Source: Bog-950 sp964615305 (lineage in GTDB: Bacteria > Bacteroidota > Bacteroidia > Chitinophagales > LD1). Taken from it: 64,000 nt of DNA. Under the pieces are notes generated by a model. It was not told the DNA's origin. It made no database searches and saw only the letters and a list, made by a program, of their open reading frames with translations. Of the stretch, positions 33,019 to 42,955 are shown piece after piece (position 1 is the stretch's first letter; the number at the start of each line of letters is the position of its first letter). The position numbers and the translations under genes are program-made. Location: contig CAZTNA010000012.1 in NCBI GenBank assembly GCA_964615305.1, positions 25,423 through 89,422 on the forward strand, written 5' to 3'.

Positions 33019-35016
33019 ATGGAAAAATTCCAAGCCCTTGGGCTAAGTGAAAACGTACTGACCGCGTTACAAAAAAAGGGTTGGGAAACCCCCTCTACAA
33101 TTCAGGAAAAAACAATTCCGCTTTTACTGAAAGATGAAAAGGATGTAGTAGGGCAAGCACAAACCGGTACCGGTAAAACCGGTGCATTCGGCTTACCCCT
33201 TATTGACAAACTCGATGATTCATCAAAAAAAGTACAGGCGCTTATTATGTGCCCTACTCGCGAGTTGGCAATTCAGGTAGCAGAAGAAATTTCATCATTT
33301 AAGGGCGACAAGCGATTGTGGGTTCAGTCAGTTTATGGCGGTGCAAGTTTTGGAACACAAGCCCGTGCCCTCGAAAAAGGAGCACAGATTGTAGTGGGAA
33401 CTCCGGGAAGAATCCGCGATCACATTGAAAGAAAAACGTTAAAGCTGGACTCTGTAACACACGTAGTACTGGATGAAGCTGACGAAATGCTGAACATGGG
33501 ATTTGAAGAAGAGGTGCGTGAAATTTTGAAAGGTGTACCACAGAAAAAACGAATGCTGCTTTTCAGCGCAACCATGCCGCAGCCTATTTTAAAAATTGCC
33601 AAAACTTTCATGGGTGATTACGACATGATTGCAGTAGAAAAACAACAAATTACTACTGATTTAGTTGATCAGATATACTTCGAAGTGCGGGAACACGACC
33701 GCTTTGAAGCGCTTTGCAGAATTATAGATACAGAACCTGAGTTTTATGGTATTGTGTTTTGCCGCACCAAAGCCGAAACAGATATTGTGGCCGATAAATT
33801 GATTGACCGTGGCTATGATGCTGAAGCTATTCACGGAGATGTAACACAAAATCAACGCGAACTCACTCTCAAAAAATTTAAACTTCGCAAGGTCACAATT
33901 CTTGTAGCTACCGATGTGGCTGCACGTGGTATAGATGTAAACGACTTAACGCATGTAGTAAACTATAATCTGCCTCAAGACCCTGAGGCGTATGTGCATC
34001 GCATTGGCAGAACCGGCCGCGCAGGCAAGCACGGTACAGCTATATCACTTATTTCATCATCACAAAAACGCGATTTGCTGTTTATTCAAAAAATAGCTCG
34101 TGCACAAGTTAAGAAAGAAGAAGTGCCGGGTGTAGATGTGGTGATAGAAACAAAGAAAATGAAAGTGAAAACCGATCTGATGCAGGTGATGGAGCACAAA
34201 AATGCCAATGACTATTTGTTACTGGCACAAGAACTTTTGGAAGATGACCGAGAGCCGGCACAAGTTCTGTCTGCCATTTTAAACTACACATTTAAAGACA
34301 CGCTTAAAGAATCAAGCTACCGTGAAATTGGTAAAATATCAGCACAGCAAAACGCCCAAAACACCGGGCAAGCGCGTTTGTTTGTGGCCAAAGGGCACAC
34401 CAGCAATATGAATGCTGCTAAGGTGGTAGATTTTGTGGCAAGTGAATCGGGCATTGACAGCAACTCTATACATGATGTGCGGGTGTATGACAACTTTTCA
34501 TTTATCACACTTCCCGCTGAAGCGGCCGAACAAGTTCTGGTAGTATTCAGCAAAAATAAGCGAGGGGGCAAACCACTAGTTACACGTGCTAAAGAACGCG
34601 ATGGTGGAAGTAACAATAGCGGAGGAAAAAGTTTTGGCGGTGGCAGTTTTAAAGGAGAGCATAGAAATGACAAATCAGAGTTTAGAGGGGAAAAGAAATC
34701 ATTTGGGGGCGAACGCAAAAACTTTAGTGACAAAAAAGACTTTGGTGAAAAAAAATCGTTTGGCGAAAAACGCGAGCGAAAAGATTTTAGCAAAGACAGA
34801 AAAGATTTTTCTGCTAAGCCCGAATTTAAACGCCCTGCTCAAGGGTTCGCATACCCTAAAAATGACGGAGACTCTAAACCTAAAAAACGGGAGAATAAAA
34901 TGGTTGACTACCTGGAAAAGAAACCTGCAACCGATACTAAACCATCGAAGAAAAAGGGAGATACCAAACTAGTTGACGATTTTATGAAAAAATTTGATGA
35001 CGACTTAAGTTGGTAA
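33019..35016 (+). CDS. DEAD-box RNA helicase
   Basis: A 665-residue ATP-dependent RNA helicase. Motifs in order: Q motif (FQALGLSENVLTAL, GWETPSTIQ), Walker A AQTGTGKTGAF, Ia PTRELAIQ, Ib TPGRI, II DEADEM, III SAT in LFSATMP, IV GIVFCRTK, V ATDVAARGID and VI YVHRIGRTGRAG. A DbpA-type RNA-binding domain follows (RLFVAKGHTSNM, VRVYDNFSFITLP), so it resembles CsdA/DeaD, which aids ribosome assembly. The last 130 residues are a K/G/F-rich low-complexity tail with many KDF and KSFG units. I start at the ATG at 33019; the upstream TTG at 32998 is less likely. Confidence 0.93.
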   Translation: MEKFQALGLSENVLTALQKKGWETPSTIQEKTIPLLLKDEKDVVGQAQTGTGKTGAFGLPLIDKLDDSSKKVQALIMCPTRELAIQVAEEISSFKGDKRLWVQSVYGGASFGTQARALEKGAQIVVGTPGRIRDHIERKTLKLDSVTHVVLDEADEMLNMGFEEEVREILKGVPQKKRMLLFSATMPQPILKIAKTFMGDYDMIAVEKQQITTDLVDQIYFEVREHDRFEALCRIIDTEPEFYGIVFCRTKAETDIVADKLIDRGYDAEAIHGDVTQNQRELTLKKFKLRKVTILVATDVAARGIDVNDLTHVVNYNLPQDPEAYVHRIGRTGRAGKHGTAISLISSSQKRDLLFIQKIARAQVKKEEVPGVDVVIETKKMKVKTDLMQVMEHKNANDYLLLAQELLEDDREPAQVLSAILNYTFKDTLKESSYREIGKISAQQNAQNTGQARLFVAKGHTSNMNAAKVVDFVASESGIDSNSIHDVRVYDNFSFITLPAEAAEQVLVVFSKNKRGGKPLVTRAKERDGGSNNSGGKSFGGGSFKGEHRNDKSEFRGEKKSFGGERKNFSDKKDFGEKKSFGEKRERKDFSKDRKDFSAKPEFKRPAQGFAYPKNDGDSKPKKRENKMVDYLEKKPATDTKPSKKKGDTKLVDDFMKKFDDDLSW

Positions 35017-35028
35017 CAATAGTTGTTA

Positions 35029-35072
35029 CCAACAAAAAAGGCTGTGAAAAATTTCGCAGCCTTTTTTGTTGG
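35029..35072. terminator. Bidirectional terminator
   Basis: CCAACAAAAAAGGCTG and CAGCCTTTTTTGTTGG form a perfect 16-bp stem around a 12-base loop, with T-runs on both strands. It serves the helicase gene (plus) and the collagen-like gene (minus). Confidence 0.92.
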
Positions 35073-35084
35073 TTCTAATATCCT

Positions 35085-36968
35085 CTACTTATCTCTGAGT
35101 GGTACCGCTTGATTAATTGGACCCTGTTCAAAGCGAAGTTCTGAAAACTTTGATACACGATTTCCAATTTGCATATCAGCCACATTACACGTTACACTCC
35201 ATTGAAATGGGGTGTTAGATGCACCACCTTTTAACTCAACTACATCAAACCCTGTCTTAGTTTTATTGGTAACAAACACCCCATTGCAGTCTCCTTCTAG
35301 CTGCACAAACACCCTTAACGGATGTTGTGCGTTGATAGCAACATTCTTTGCCAGTATAGGGTCCAGAGTTATATGGGCCTTACCATTTACCAGTTGTCCT
35401 TGTCCATAATCTTGAAAATAAAACTCGGGGGTTTCCGGTGCGTGCATGGTAACCTGATTTCCATTGAGGTCGGGAACTGTAGTTGAAACAGTGCCGGCTG
35501 GGCTGCCCCAAATTTTGTAGTGGACATTTGAAACGGAGTATGCATCCACCAGTGTGGTAGCTCCTCCGGCATCTGATGCAAAATACCCCCCGGCTGTTTG
35601 CGTGTTAAGACTAGTGCTAGTCTGAATGCCCGAAACCCCGTACTTAAGTGCGGTGAAAGCACCTCCAACACCTTCTGCCGGAGCTAGGTTGCTGCCTACA
35701 TTGTTGGCGTTACCTACCACACCGTACGATGAAGTTGCACTGATTGATTTTCCATAAATACCAAAGCCGGTATTATTATCAGAGTAACCGTAAGCGCCAG
35801 TTAGTGTTCCGTAAAAAGCACCACCGGCTCCGCCAACAGGCTGTGTAAATGTTTGCACATTATTACCAATACCTAACACGCCACTACCACCGGTACTCAG
35901 GTTGGCGCCATATACCCCAAAACCCAACGACTGTTGAGTTAAACCCACCACACCATTGCCACTCCCCGCACCATTTGTAGCTGTGTTTTGCCCCATTAAA
36001 CCGATACCTGAAGCATTAAAGTTTGACGATAGAGTAGCGGGGCTTGTTGCCACTGTATCTAAAACATGAAGGCGGTATGCTGCGGCCGTTCCTATACCAA
36101 TCTTTCCGGTACCTGTAAAGTCAAGATTTCTACCGCTCATGGCAATTGTTGTGTTCGATGTTAATGGCCCGCCTAACTGTATGTCGTTGGGCCCAGCAAC
36201 AAAACGCACTCCATTACTTGCAGCTGAAGTGCCTCCGCCAGATCCGGTGGGTCCTGTTGCCCCTGTTACACCTTGTGCACCTGTTACTCCGTTATTTCCG
36301 GCAGGTCCAGTAACACCCGTGTTTCCGTTTTGCCCTGCATTGCCTGTTGCGCCTTGTGCGCCTGTTACCCCATTATTTCCGGTTGGGCCGGTAGGTCCTG
36401 TTGCGCCACCTCCTGATCCGGTAACACCGGTGACTCCGGTAGCACCTATTAAGCCATCGTTCCCCGTTGGTCCGGTATTTCCGGTGGCCCCTTGAGGGCC
36501 AGTTACCCCAGTGTTACCATTTAAACCGGGAACGCCTGTTGGTCCGGTATTACCGCCAGCGTTGGCTGCATAAAGAGCGTAAGGTACACTCACTAGCTGC
36601 GATGCTCCTAAATCTGTAAACACACTTCCACCGCTGGCATCCATTTCTACTTGCAGCCATCTTTCACCCGTACCCCAGTTTATTCCACCGAATGTGCCTG
36701 ATACTGGCGACCCATCTCCAACATAAACAGTAAATAGCCCAAATTGATTGGTGGTAGGTATATGAGTTTCGCGGTATAATACGGTGCCACCTATTTGCTG
36801 GCTGCGCACTGTAAGGCGAATAGTTATACTTTGACTCACTATCGGGCTTCCTGAAGCATTTCGTGCAATAGCCTGATAATTTAATTTTTGAGGTGCCTGT
36901 GCGTTTAGCAGAGTATTTTGTGAGCCAAAAACACAAAGCACAATAAACAGAGGTAGAAAATGTTTCAT
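35085..36968 (-). CDS. Secreted collagen-like repeat protein
   Basis: A 627-residue secreted protein. A signal peptide (KHFLPLFIVLCVFGSQ) leads into a beta-sandwich domain of about residues 25-135, opening QKLNYQAIARNASGSPI, common in Bacteroidota surface proteins. Then come about 105 residues of collagen-type Gly-X-Y triplets, with many GPTG, GVTG and GNTG units, interrupted by a few GGG stretches. A 350-residue region with Gly/Ala/Asn-rich strands follows, with no catalytic motif. The triplets should form a triple helix, so the protein is probably a trimeric surface fibre. No S74 domain is present. The proline content is low, with Thr in the Y position, as in bacterial collagens. Confidence 0.85.
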   Translation of the reverse strand: MKHFLPLFIVLCVFGSQNTLLNAQAPQKLNYQAIARNASGSPIVSQSITIRLTVRSQQIGGTVLYRETHIPTTNQFGLFTVYVGDGSPVSGTFGGINWGTGERWLQVEMDASGGSVFTDLGASQLVSVPYALYAANAGGNTGPTGVPGLNGNTGVTGPQGATGNTGPTGNDGLIGATGVTGVTGSGGGATGPTGPTGNNGVTGAQGATGNAGQNGNTGVTGPAGNNGVTGAQGVTGATGPTGSGGGTSAASNGVRFVAGPNDIQLGGPLTSNTTIAMSGRNLDFTGTGKIGIGTAAAYRLHVLDTVATSPATLSSNFNASGIGLMGQNTATNGAGSGNGVVGLTQQSLGFGVYGANLSTGGSGVLGIGNNVQTFTQPVGGAGGAFYGTLTGAYGYSDNNTGFGIYGKSISATSSYGVVGNANNVGSNLAPAEGVGGAFTALKYGVSGIQTSTSLNTQTAGGYFASDAGGATTLVDAYSVSNVHYKIWGSPAGTVSTTVPDLNGNQVTMHAPETPEFYFQDYGQGQLVNGKAHITLDPILAKNVAINAQHPLRVFVQLEGDCNGVFVTNKTKTGFDVVELKGGASNTPFQWSVTCNVADMQIGNRVSKFSELRFEQGPINQAVPLRDK

Positions 36969-37003
36969 AAGGGTGGTTTTATTACGGTGAAAATAATATG
37001 TGT

Positions 37004-38005
37004 TTAAAATTTTGGACTTTTAATGTTTAACCACTCGAGCGCATTTTTGTAAAGAAGCTTTTCCTTTACTTTTTTCGAAACATCGAGTGTTTCAATTTCT
37101 TCTCCAGGGTTTGCCTCGCCTAGTGGAAATGGATAATCGCTGCCGCAGCAAACTTTACTTTCACCGAGTACGTTTATTACATACTGTAAAAAATCAGAAT
37201 CATGGATGAGCGAGTCAACCCAAAAATGTCCCAGATAATCGCGGGGATTTATCACGTTATCTAATGCCGTTAGATCGGGGCGAACTTTAAACCCTTGCTC
37301 AACTCTGCCCACTGTAGAGGGGAAACTACCCCCTCCATGCGCAAACGCAAAACGTAGTTTTGGAAAACGTTCAAACACTCCACCAAAAATCATAGAGCAA
37401 ATTGCTCGGCTGGTTTCTGCAGGCATACCTACCAACCAGGGCAGCCAGTATTTACTCATTTGTTTTGCCCCCATCATATTCCACGGATGCACAAACACTG
37501 CTAAGCCCAACTCTTCTGCGGCTTCATACACCGGAAAAAACTGCGTTTCATTTAAATTTAAATCATTCACATTGCTACCTATTTCAACACCAACCAGTCC
37601 TATTTTTTTAAACCTTTCTAACTCTTTTACAGCTATGTCTGCATTTTGCATGGGTACCGTTCCAAGTCCAATAAATTTTTTGGGATAACGCTCTACTACT
37701 TCTGCAATATGGTCATTCAAAAATCGTGAAATTTCATAGCTGTGTTCGGGTTTTGCCCAATAGTTAAACATGACAGGAATAGTAGAAAGCACTTGCACGT
37801 CAACGTGTGTGTGCTTGCAATCTTCTATGCGGGCTTCAGGTTCCCAACAGTTACTTTGAATTTCACGAAAGAACTCATCATCTTTCATCATTCTTGCACA
37901 ACATGGTTTATGATGGTCAAGATGTATAAAGCCACCATAGCCAAACTTTTCGCTCCATCGTGGTAGGTGTTCGGGTATTATGTGAGTATGGATGTCAATT
38001 TTCAC
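37004..38005 (-). CDS. ACMSD-like amidohydrolase (kynurenine pathway)
   Basis: A 333-residue amidohydrolase-superfamily enzyme. Zn ligands lie in IDIHTHIIPEHLP (residues 6 and 8), AVFVHPWNM, FAHGGGSFP and CCGSDYPFPLGE (Asp). The order and FVHPWNMMG match 2-amino-3-carboxymuconate-6-semialdehyde decarboxylase, which removes CO2 after the 3-hydroxyanthranilate dioxygenase step. The dioxygenase gene lies about 9 kb away on the other strand. Related decarboxylases act on other ring-cleavage products, so the specific substrate rests on similarity to ACMSD and on that neighbour. Confidence 0.85.
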   Translation of the reverse strand: MKIDIHTHIIPEHLPRWSEKFGYGGFIHLDHHKPCCARMMKDDEFFREIQSNCWEPEARIEDCKHTHVDVQVLSTIPVMFNYWAKPEHSYEISRFLNDHIAEVVERYPKKFIGLGTVPMQNADIAVKELERFKKIGLVGVEIGSNVNDLNLNETQFFPVYEAAEELGLAVFVHPWNMMGAKQMSKYWLPWLVGMPAETSRAICSMIFGGVFERFPKLRFAFAHGGGSFPSTVGRVEQGFKVRPDLTALDNVINPRDYLGHFWVDSLIHDSDFLQYVINVLGESKVCCGSDYPFPLGEANPGEEIETLDVSKKVKEKLLYKNALEWLNIKSPKF

Positions 38006-38131
38006 CTTCGGTAAATATAAAATTGAAGTGAAGACTTTTGTTTTCGAATAATTAAAATCTGTTACAGCACTTTTGAAATTGTCATGCTATTTGTATTCTT
38101 GATGTTCACTAAAACCTCTAAAATCTAATTT

Positions 38132-38674
38132 ATGCTCGATCAACTGCTAAACCTTGTAAAAGAAAACGCTCAGGACATAATAGTAAATAACAATGCTGTG
38201 CCTAATCAATTTAATGATGCTGCAATTGGTGAGGCCGGAAACGCCATTCATGAACAACTTGCAGGTGCTGTAAAAAACGGAAATTTGCAGGATGTGCTTG
38301 GCATGTTCGGTAACTCTCAAAATTTATCTAACAATCCTTTAGTTGGAAATATTGTATCGCAACTTGCGGGAAGTTTAGGAAGTAAGTTTGGTGTTGACGG
38401 AGCTCAGGCGCAAAACATAGCCAGTCAACTGATTCCACAAATTCTTGGTCAGCTTACCAGCAAAACAAATAACCCGAACGATTCGTCATTCAACATTAAT
38501 GATATAATGGGCCATTTGAGTGGCGGAAACAATAAGGGAATTGATTTTGGCAACATAGTTCAGCAAATGCAACAAGGTGGTGGAGGGGTTGACTTCGGAA
38601 ATATTGCCGGGCAGTTGCTGGGTGGAAACAAAGGCGGTTTAGGCGATATGCTTGGTGGGTTTCTTAAGAAGTAA
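38132..38674 (+). CDS. Unknown Gly/Asn/Gln-rich protein, DUF937-like
   Basis: A 180-residue soluble protein without signal peptide. It has helix-rich, amphipathic stretches (LDQLLNLVKENAQDII, GNAIHEQLAGAVKNGNLQ) and a C-terminal half with short LLGGNKGG-type motifs. The pattern (hydrophobic helices ending in NP..., then Gly-rich linkers, IASQLIPQILGQL) recalls DUF937-type proteins. Function is unknown. The gene stands alone, 126 bases from the ACMSD-like gene, with which it diverges. Confidence 0.65.
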   Translation: MLDQLLNLVKENAQDIIVNNNAVPNQFNDAAIGEAGNAIHEQLAGAVKNGNLQDVLGMFGNSQNLSNNPLVGNIVSQLAGSLGSKFGVDGAQAQNIASQLIPQILGQLTSKTNNPNDSSFNINDIMGHLSGGNNKGIDFGNIVQQMQQGGGGVDFGNIAGQLLGGNKGGLGDMLGGFLKK

Positions 38675-38695
38675 CCTTACTAGTAGTATTTTCAG

Positions 38696-39940
38696 TTAGA
38701 ACAGGTGCGAAAAAAACCCATCGCGAAGTTTAGGTTCAAACCAAGTTGATTTAGGAGGCATAACGTTTCCGCTATCGGCTATATTCATCAATTGTTTTAG
38801 CGAAACCGGATATAATGCAAAAGCAATTTTCATTTCTCCGGAATCTACTCTGCGTTGCAACTCTTGTAATCCACGAATACCACCGACAAAATCAATACGT
38901 TTGTCGGTTCTTGGATCTTGAACTCCCAACAAAGGACTTAGAATGTTTTCCTGCAAAATAGTTACATCTAAAACTCCAATAGGGTCGTGTTTTATTATTT
39001 CCTGATTGGCCTCGAGAGTGTACCACACACCATTTAAATACATACCAAATTGGTGGAGCAATGCAGGTTTGGCTGTTTCGATAGTTGCTGTTTGCATGTT
39101 AAATTTTAATCTAACCTGCTCAAGAAATTTTTCAATATCTAATCCGTTTAAATCTTTTATCAACCTGTTGTAATCCATTATCTGTAGCTGATTATCAGGA
39201 AAAAGAACAGAGAGAAAGAAGTTGTACTCTTCAGTGTTATTGTGTCCCGGGTTTTGTTCTTTTAGTTTTAAACCAACTTTAGCGGCCGATGCTGTACGGT
39301 GATGGCCATCGGCTATGTAAGTATATGGCACTTCGTTATTAAACAGCATGGTGAGTTTCAAAATTATGTCTTGATCGTTCACCAGCCAAACGGTATGTTT
39401 AACACCGTCTTTAGTTAGTACATCATAAAGCGGCTCATTTTTATGTTGTACCGTTTCAATAATTTCATCAACAGAATTGTTTTGAGGGTATGTAAGAAAA
39501 ATAGGCCCTACATGCGCTTGCAATGTTTCCATGTGACGTATGCGGTCTTCTTCTTTCTCTGGACGAGTAAACTCGTGCTTCTTAATTACATCTTTGAAAT
39601 AATCCTCTACCGATGAGCAGGCCACCAAGCCGGTTTGTGTTCGTCCATTCATGTTTTGTGAGTAGATGTAGTAAAATGGATATGCATCCTGCATCAGTAC
39701 TCCATCGTTCATCAACTTATAAAAATTGTCACGGGCCTTGTCATAGACCTCTTGCGAGTGTTCGTCTATGCCTTTTGCAAAGTCTATCTCGGCACGGCTT
39801 ACATGCAAAAATGAATCAGGGTTGCCTTCTGCCATTTGGCGAGCTTCATCAGAATTCATAACATCATAAGGAAGTGAAACAACTTTTACTGCATAGCTTT
39901 CGGCAGGTCGTACTGCTTCAAACGGTTTTATAATTGCCAT
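38696..39940 (-). CDS. DUF1015 family protein
   Basis: A 414-residue conserved protein. The family block YIADGHHRTASAAKVG lies near residue 210, after IIKPFEAVRPAESYAVKV at the start and LPYDVMNSDEARQMA. The HHRT-type signature looks like a catalytic or binding loop, but the activity of the family is not established. In Bacteroidota the gene often sits near serC or serA, which are not in this window. It ends 21 bases from the DUF937-like gene (convergent). Confidence 0.93.
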   Translation of the reverse strand: MAIIKPFEAVRPAESYAVKVVSLPYDVMNSDEARQMAEGNPDSFLHVSRAEIDFAKGIDEHSQEVYDKARDNFYKLMNDGVLMQDAYPFYYIYSQNMNGRTQTGLVACSSVEDYFKDVIKKHEFTRPEKEEDRIRHMETLQAHVGPIFLTYPQNNSVDEIIETVQHKNEPLYDVLTKDGVKHTVWLVNDQDIILKLTMLFNNEVPYTYIADGHHRTASAAKVGLKLKEQNPGHNNTEEYNFFLSVLFPDNQLQIMDYNRLIKDLNGLDIEKFLEQVRLKFNMQTATIETAKPALLHQFGMYLNGVWYTLEANQEIIKHDPIGVLDVTILQENILSPLLGVQDPRTDKRIDFVGGIRGLQELQRRVDSGEMKIAFALYPVSLKQLMNIADSGNVMPPKSTWFEPKLRDGFFSHLF

Positions 39941-39973
39941 AGTGTGTGTTTAAAAATAAAAGAACTGAATGTT

Positions 39974-41104
39974 TTATGGAACATCTTTATCTTCAATAAA
40001 TAACTGCGATGCTATTGCATCGGCAAACAATTTACCCTCATCAGTCAACTTCAAAGTTCCGTTTTGCAATATATATTGTTGTGAATCAACTTCACTCAAA
40101 TTCTTGAGTATTAAATCTGAAGTTCGGGTATCAAAACCGGAAATCTCAACTCCCCACAATGTCCTAAGTCCGGTCATTATTTTTTCATTCACCTTCTGAG
40201 CATTAGTTAGCACTTCCGTTTCAAAGTTTAACCTACCTTCTGATAATGCAGTGGCATAGGCAATATTGTTAGCTATGTTCCATTTGCGAGATAACTGGTT
40301 ATAAGAATGTGCTGAAGGCCCCAGTCCGAGATACTTTTTCCCTTTCCAGTAGCTTGAGTTGTGAATTGCATACTTCCCTTTCTTTGCAAAATTTGAAATT
40401 TCGTATTGCTCAAAATTGTTTTTCTTCATTTCACGCATCAACATATAGAATTGTCTGGCACTCTGCTCTTCGTTCACGGGTTTACATTTGCCTGTTCTAA
40501 TTTTTTGCTCTAATCCGGTTTTGGGCTCTACGGTAAGAGCGTACGAAGAGATGTGCGGAACATCTAACTCAAAAGCTGTTTCAAGGTTTTGCAGCCATCG
40601 TTCATCGTTCATGGTGGGTGTGCCATATATCAGATCAATAGTAATGTTGCTGAAGCCGGCTTGTTGTACGCGCTTTACTGCACTTAAAGCTTCATTAGCA
40701 TTGTGAGCACGATTCATGTATTTTAAATCTTCATCGAAAAAAGACTGAATGCCGATTGAAAAACGGTTAACACCTATTTGCTTTAGGTTTCTTATATAAG
40801 AATCGTGTTGCAGATCGTCCGGATTTGCCTCCAAAGTAAATTCTGTAACTGCCGACAGATTGTAAACAAAACTAAGCTTATCTATTATTTCTGCCAAATC
40901 ACTAACTGTAAGTTGTGTTGGTGTGCCGCCCCCAAAATAAATAGTTTCAATTGTTTCGCCCTCCAGGTAACTTGAGGTAATGTCAATTTCGCATAAAAGG
41001 GCTCGGATAAATTTCTCTTTATTGCCCAATGAAGTGCTGAAATAAAAATTACAGTAGTTGCAAGCTTGCTTGCAGAAAGGAGTATGTATATAGATACCGG
41101 CCAT
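39974..41104 (-). CDS. hemW: Radical SAM heme chaperone HemW
   Basis: A 376-residue radical SAM protein. The 4Fe-4S motif CKQACNYC (CxxxCxxC) follows IYIHTPFC at the N terminus; YFGGGTPTQL and VNRFSIGIQSFFDEDLKYM are typical of HemW, and GLGPSAHSY lies in the later half. HemW moves heme to respiratory chain enzymes; it is not the oxygen-independent coproporphyrinogen oxidase HemN, from which it differs by lacking the extra Cys after the first motif. The start at 41104 is chosen over 41146 since the family begins with AGIYIHTPFC. It diverges from the BamA-like gene by 75 bases. Confidence 0.93.
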   Translation of the reverse strand: MAGIYIHTPFCKQACNYCNFYFSTSLGNKEKFIRALLCEIDITSSYLEGETIETIYFGGGTPTQLTVSDLAEIIDKLSFVYNLSAVTEFTLEANPDDLQHDSYIRNLKQIGVNRFSIGIQSFFDEDLKYMNRAHNANEALSAVKRVQQAGFSNITIDLIYGTPTMNDERWLQNLETAFELDVPHISSYALTVEPKTGLEQKIRTGKCKPVNEEQSARQFYMLMREMKKNNFEQYEISNFAKKGKYAIHNSSYWKGKKYLGLGPSAHSYNQLSRKWNIANNIAYATALSEGRLNFETEVLTNAQKVNEKIMTGLRTLWGVEISGFDTRTSDLILKNLSEVDSQQYILQNGTLKLTDEGKLFADAIASQLFIEDKDVP

Positions 41105-41179
41105 GTTAAATCGAAACGCGAATTTCGAATTACTGACGAAATACAAAATGCCAACGAACGTTATCTTCGTTTTAAAGAT

Positions 41180-42955
41180 ATGCGAGTTTGGGCTTCTATC
41201 ATTTTTTTGCTGCTGTTGAATTTTTCATTCGGCCAGGGCAAGTATTTACTGCATGTGAATAGTTCTGACAAGCCTGCTGATTTTTTTACCAGAAAATTTT
41301 ATTACAAGCCGCAGCAAAAAGATTCGCTACACGCCCGTAATGCTGCGGTTAGTTTGTTCGCCAGCATTAGGGCGGCCGGCTATTTGGCAGCGTCTATAGA
41401 CAGCAGCACAGCCGATAGTTCAACCCTACATATATATATGTATGTGGGCGAGCTTTTTGGATCTGCTTTACTCAGAAACGGAAATGTAGATAATCAGATA
41501 TTGGTGGCGGCCGGCATAAAAGGTCAATTAACCAACGGCAAAAAAATTCCTGTAGAACAAGTAGATGTAATTAAGGCGAAGATTATTCATGTGTGCGAAA
41601 GTTCCGGATATCCGTTTGCTTCGGTTACACTGGATAGTATATCGGCCACACACAATTCATTCACCGCAAGAGTTTACTTACAGAAAAATGAATTAATTCG
41701 TTACGACACACTACGTATTCAAGGAAAAACAAGAGTTAAGCGCGCTTTCCTTAAAAACTACCTGGGACTGAAATTTAACAAGCCGTATAATGAAGCCAAC
41801 ATAAAACGTATTACGCAGAGATTAAGTGAGCTGCAGTTTGCCGAGCAAATACAGTCGAGTACTGTGGAGTTTATAAACGGTAAAGCAAGGGTTAACTTGT
41901 TTTTAAAAGACAAGAAAGCAAGTCAGTTTAATGGATTGCTAGGTTTATTGCCCGGCAGCTCAGGCAAAAAACTTTTAATAACCGGTGAAGCGCGTATTCA
42001 TTTGGTTAGCCCATTTGGCATGGGCGAAGAACTTTTTTTAGAATGGAAAAAACTTCAACCTAAAACACAGGAACTGGATGTGCGAGTGTCATATCCGTAC
42101 CTTGCCGGGCTGCCGTTAGGTCTGAGTGCTCGTTTTCAATTGTATAAGCGCGACACCACCTTCTTAACACTCGATGGTGATTATGGAATTCAATACCAAA
42201 TAATCGGGAGCAACTATCTTAAAGCTTCGCTTCGCCAACACAATACCATAGTAACGAATATAGACACGGCCTATATCAAGAACACTCGGTCGTTACCCAG
42301 AGTGTTAGATGTGGCTACAAACGAATTTGCACTTGAGTATTTTGTACAAAAATTGAACTATCGTTTTAACCCGGTTTCAGGTTACTTGTTAAAAGTAGGC
42401 GGTTCGGTGGGTGCCAAGCAGATAAAGAAGAACAACAACATTTTGAGTTTGCAAGATGAGCTTACACCAAACGGCACTTTTGCATTTTTATATGACACCG
42501 TAAAACTTAAAACATTTCAATTTCGCCTATTCTTTTCAATTGATAAATACTGGAAACTAGCAGCACGACATACCATCAAAACATCATTTGAGGGTAAATA
42601 TTTTTTTGCTCGCAGAGTTTTCGAAAACGAAAAATTTCGTTTAGGTGGTGTAAACTCTTTACGGGGGTTCGATGATGAAAGCATATTTACCCCATACTAC
42701 GCTATGGCTAATATTGAATACCGGTTTTTACTTTCCAAGAATTCGTACTTTAGCGCGTTCTTCAATTCAGCGATAGTGGAAGACTCAAGAGCGGGCAAAG
42801 GTCCGGTTGATTTTCCTTTTGGTTTCGGGGCAGGTGCTGCAATTGAAACAAAAATTGGTTTGTTCGGCATTACCTATGCTATGGGCAGACAGCTAGAAAA
42901 CAAAATAAACTTCAACTCTTCGAAAATCCATATTGGTTACCTCAACTACTTTTAG
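41180..42955 (+). CDS. BamA/TamA family outer membrane protein
   Basis: A 591-residue Omp85-type protein. A signal peptide (RVWASIIFLLLLNFSFGQ) is followed by POTRA-like domains (about residues 95-260, DTLRIQGKTRVKRAFLKNYL is typical) and a 16-strand barrel whose L6 loop has the family motif LRGFDDES near residue 500. Omp85 proteins insert or move proteins through the outer membrane. The length and the two visible POTRA domains make it more like TamA or a lesser Bacteroidota paralogue than the housekeeping BamA, which has five. The start at 41180 puts the signal peptide first; frames from 41066 overlap hemW. Confidence 0.88.
   Translation: MRVWASIIFLLLLNFSFGQGKYLLHVNSSDKPADFFTRKFYYKPQQKDSLHARNAAVSLFASIRAAGYLAASIDSSTADSSTLHIYMYVGELFGSALLRNGNVDNQILVAAGIKGQLTNGKKIPVEQVDVIKAKIIHVCESSGYPFASVTLDSISATHNSFTARVYLQKNELIRYDTLRIQGKTRVKRAFLKNYLGLKFNKPYNEANIKRITQRLSELQFAEQIQSSTVEFINGKARVNLFLKDKKASQFNGLLGLLPGSSGKKLLITGEARIHLVSPFGMGEELFLEWKKLQPKTQELDVRVSYPYLAGLPLGLSARFQLYKRDTTFLTLDGDYGIQYQIIGSNYLKASLRQHNTIVTNIDTAYIKNTRSLPRVLDVATNEFALEYFVQKLNYRFNPVSGYLLKVGGSVGAKQIKKNNNILSLQDELTPNGTFAFLYDTVKLKTFQFRLFFSIDKYWKLAARHTIKTSFEGKYFFARRVFENEKFRLGGVNSLRGFDDESIFTPYYAMANIEYRFLLSKNSYFSAFFNSAIVEDSRAGKGPVDFPFGFGAGAAIETKIGLFGITYAMGRQLENKINFNSSKIHIGYLNYF

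Noticed and set aside
34317..34793. 158-codon frame opposite the helicase tail
   Set aside because: Antisense of the low-complexity tail; no start signal or family.
36139..36495. 118-codon proline-rich frame opposite the collagen-like gene
   Set aside because: It is the mirror of Gly-X-Y codons on the other strand, a composition effect.
41066..41179. Extended N terminus of the BamA-like protein
   Set aside because: It would overlap hemW; the signal peptide starts at 41180.
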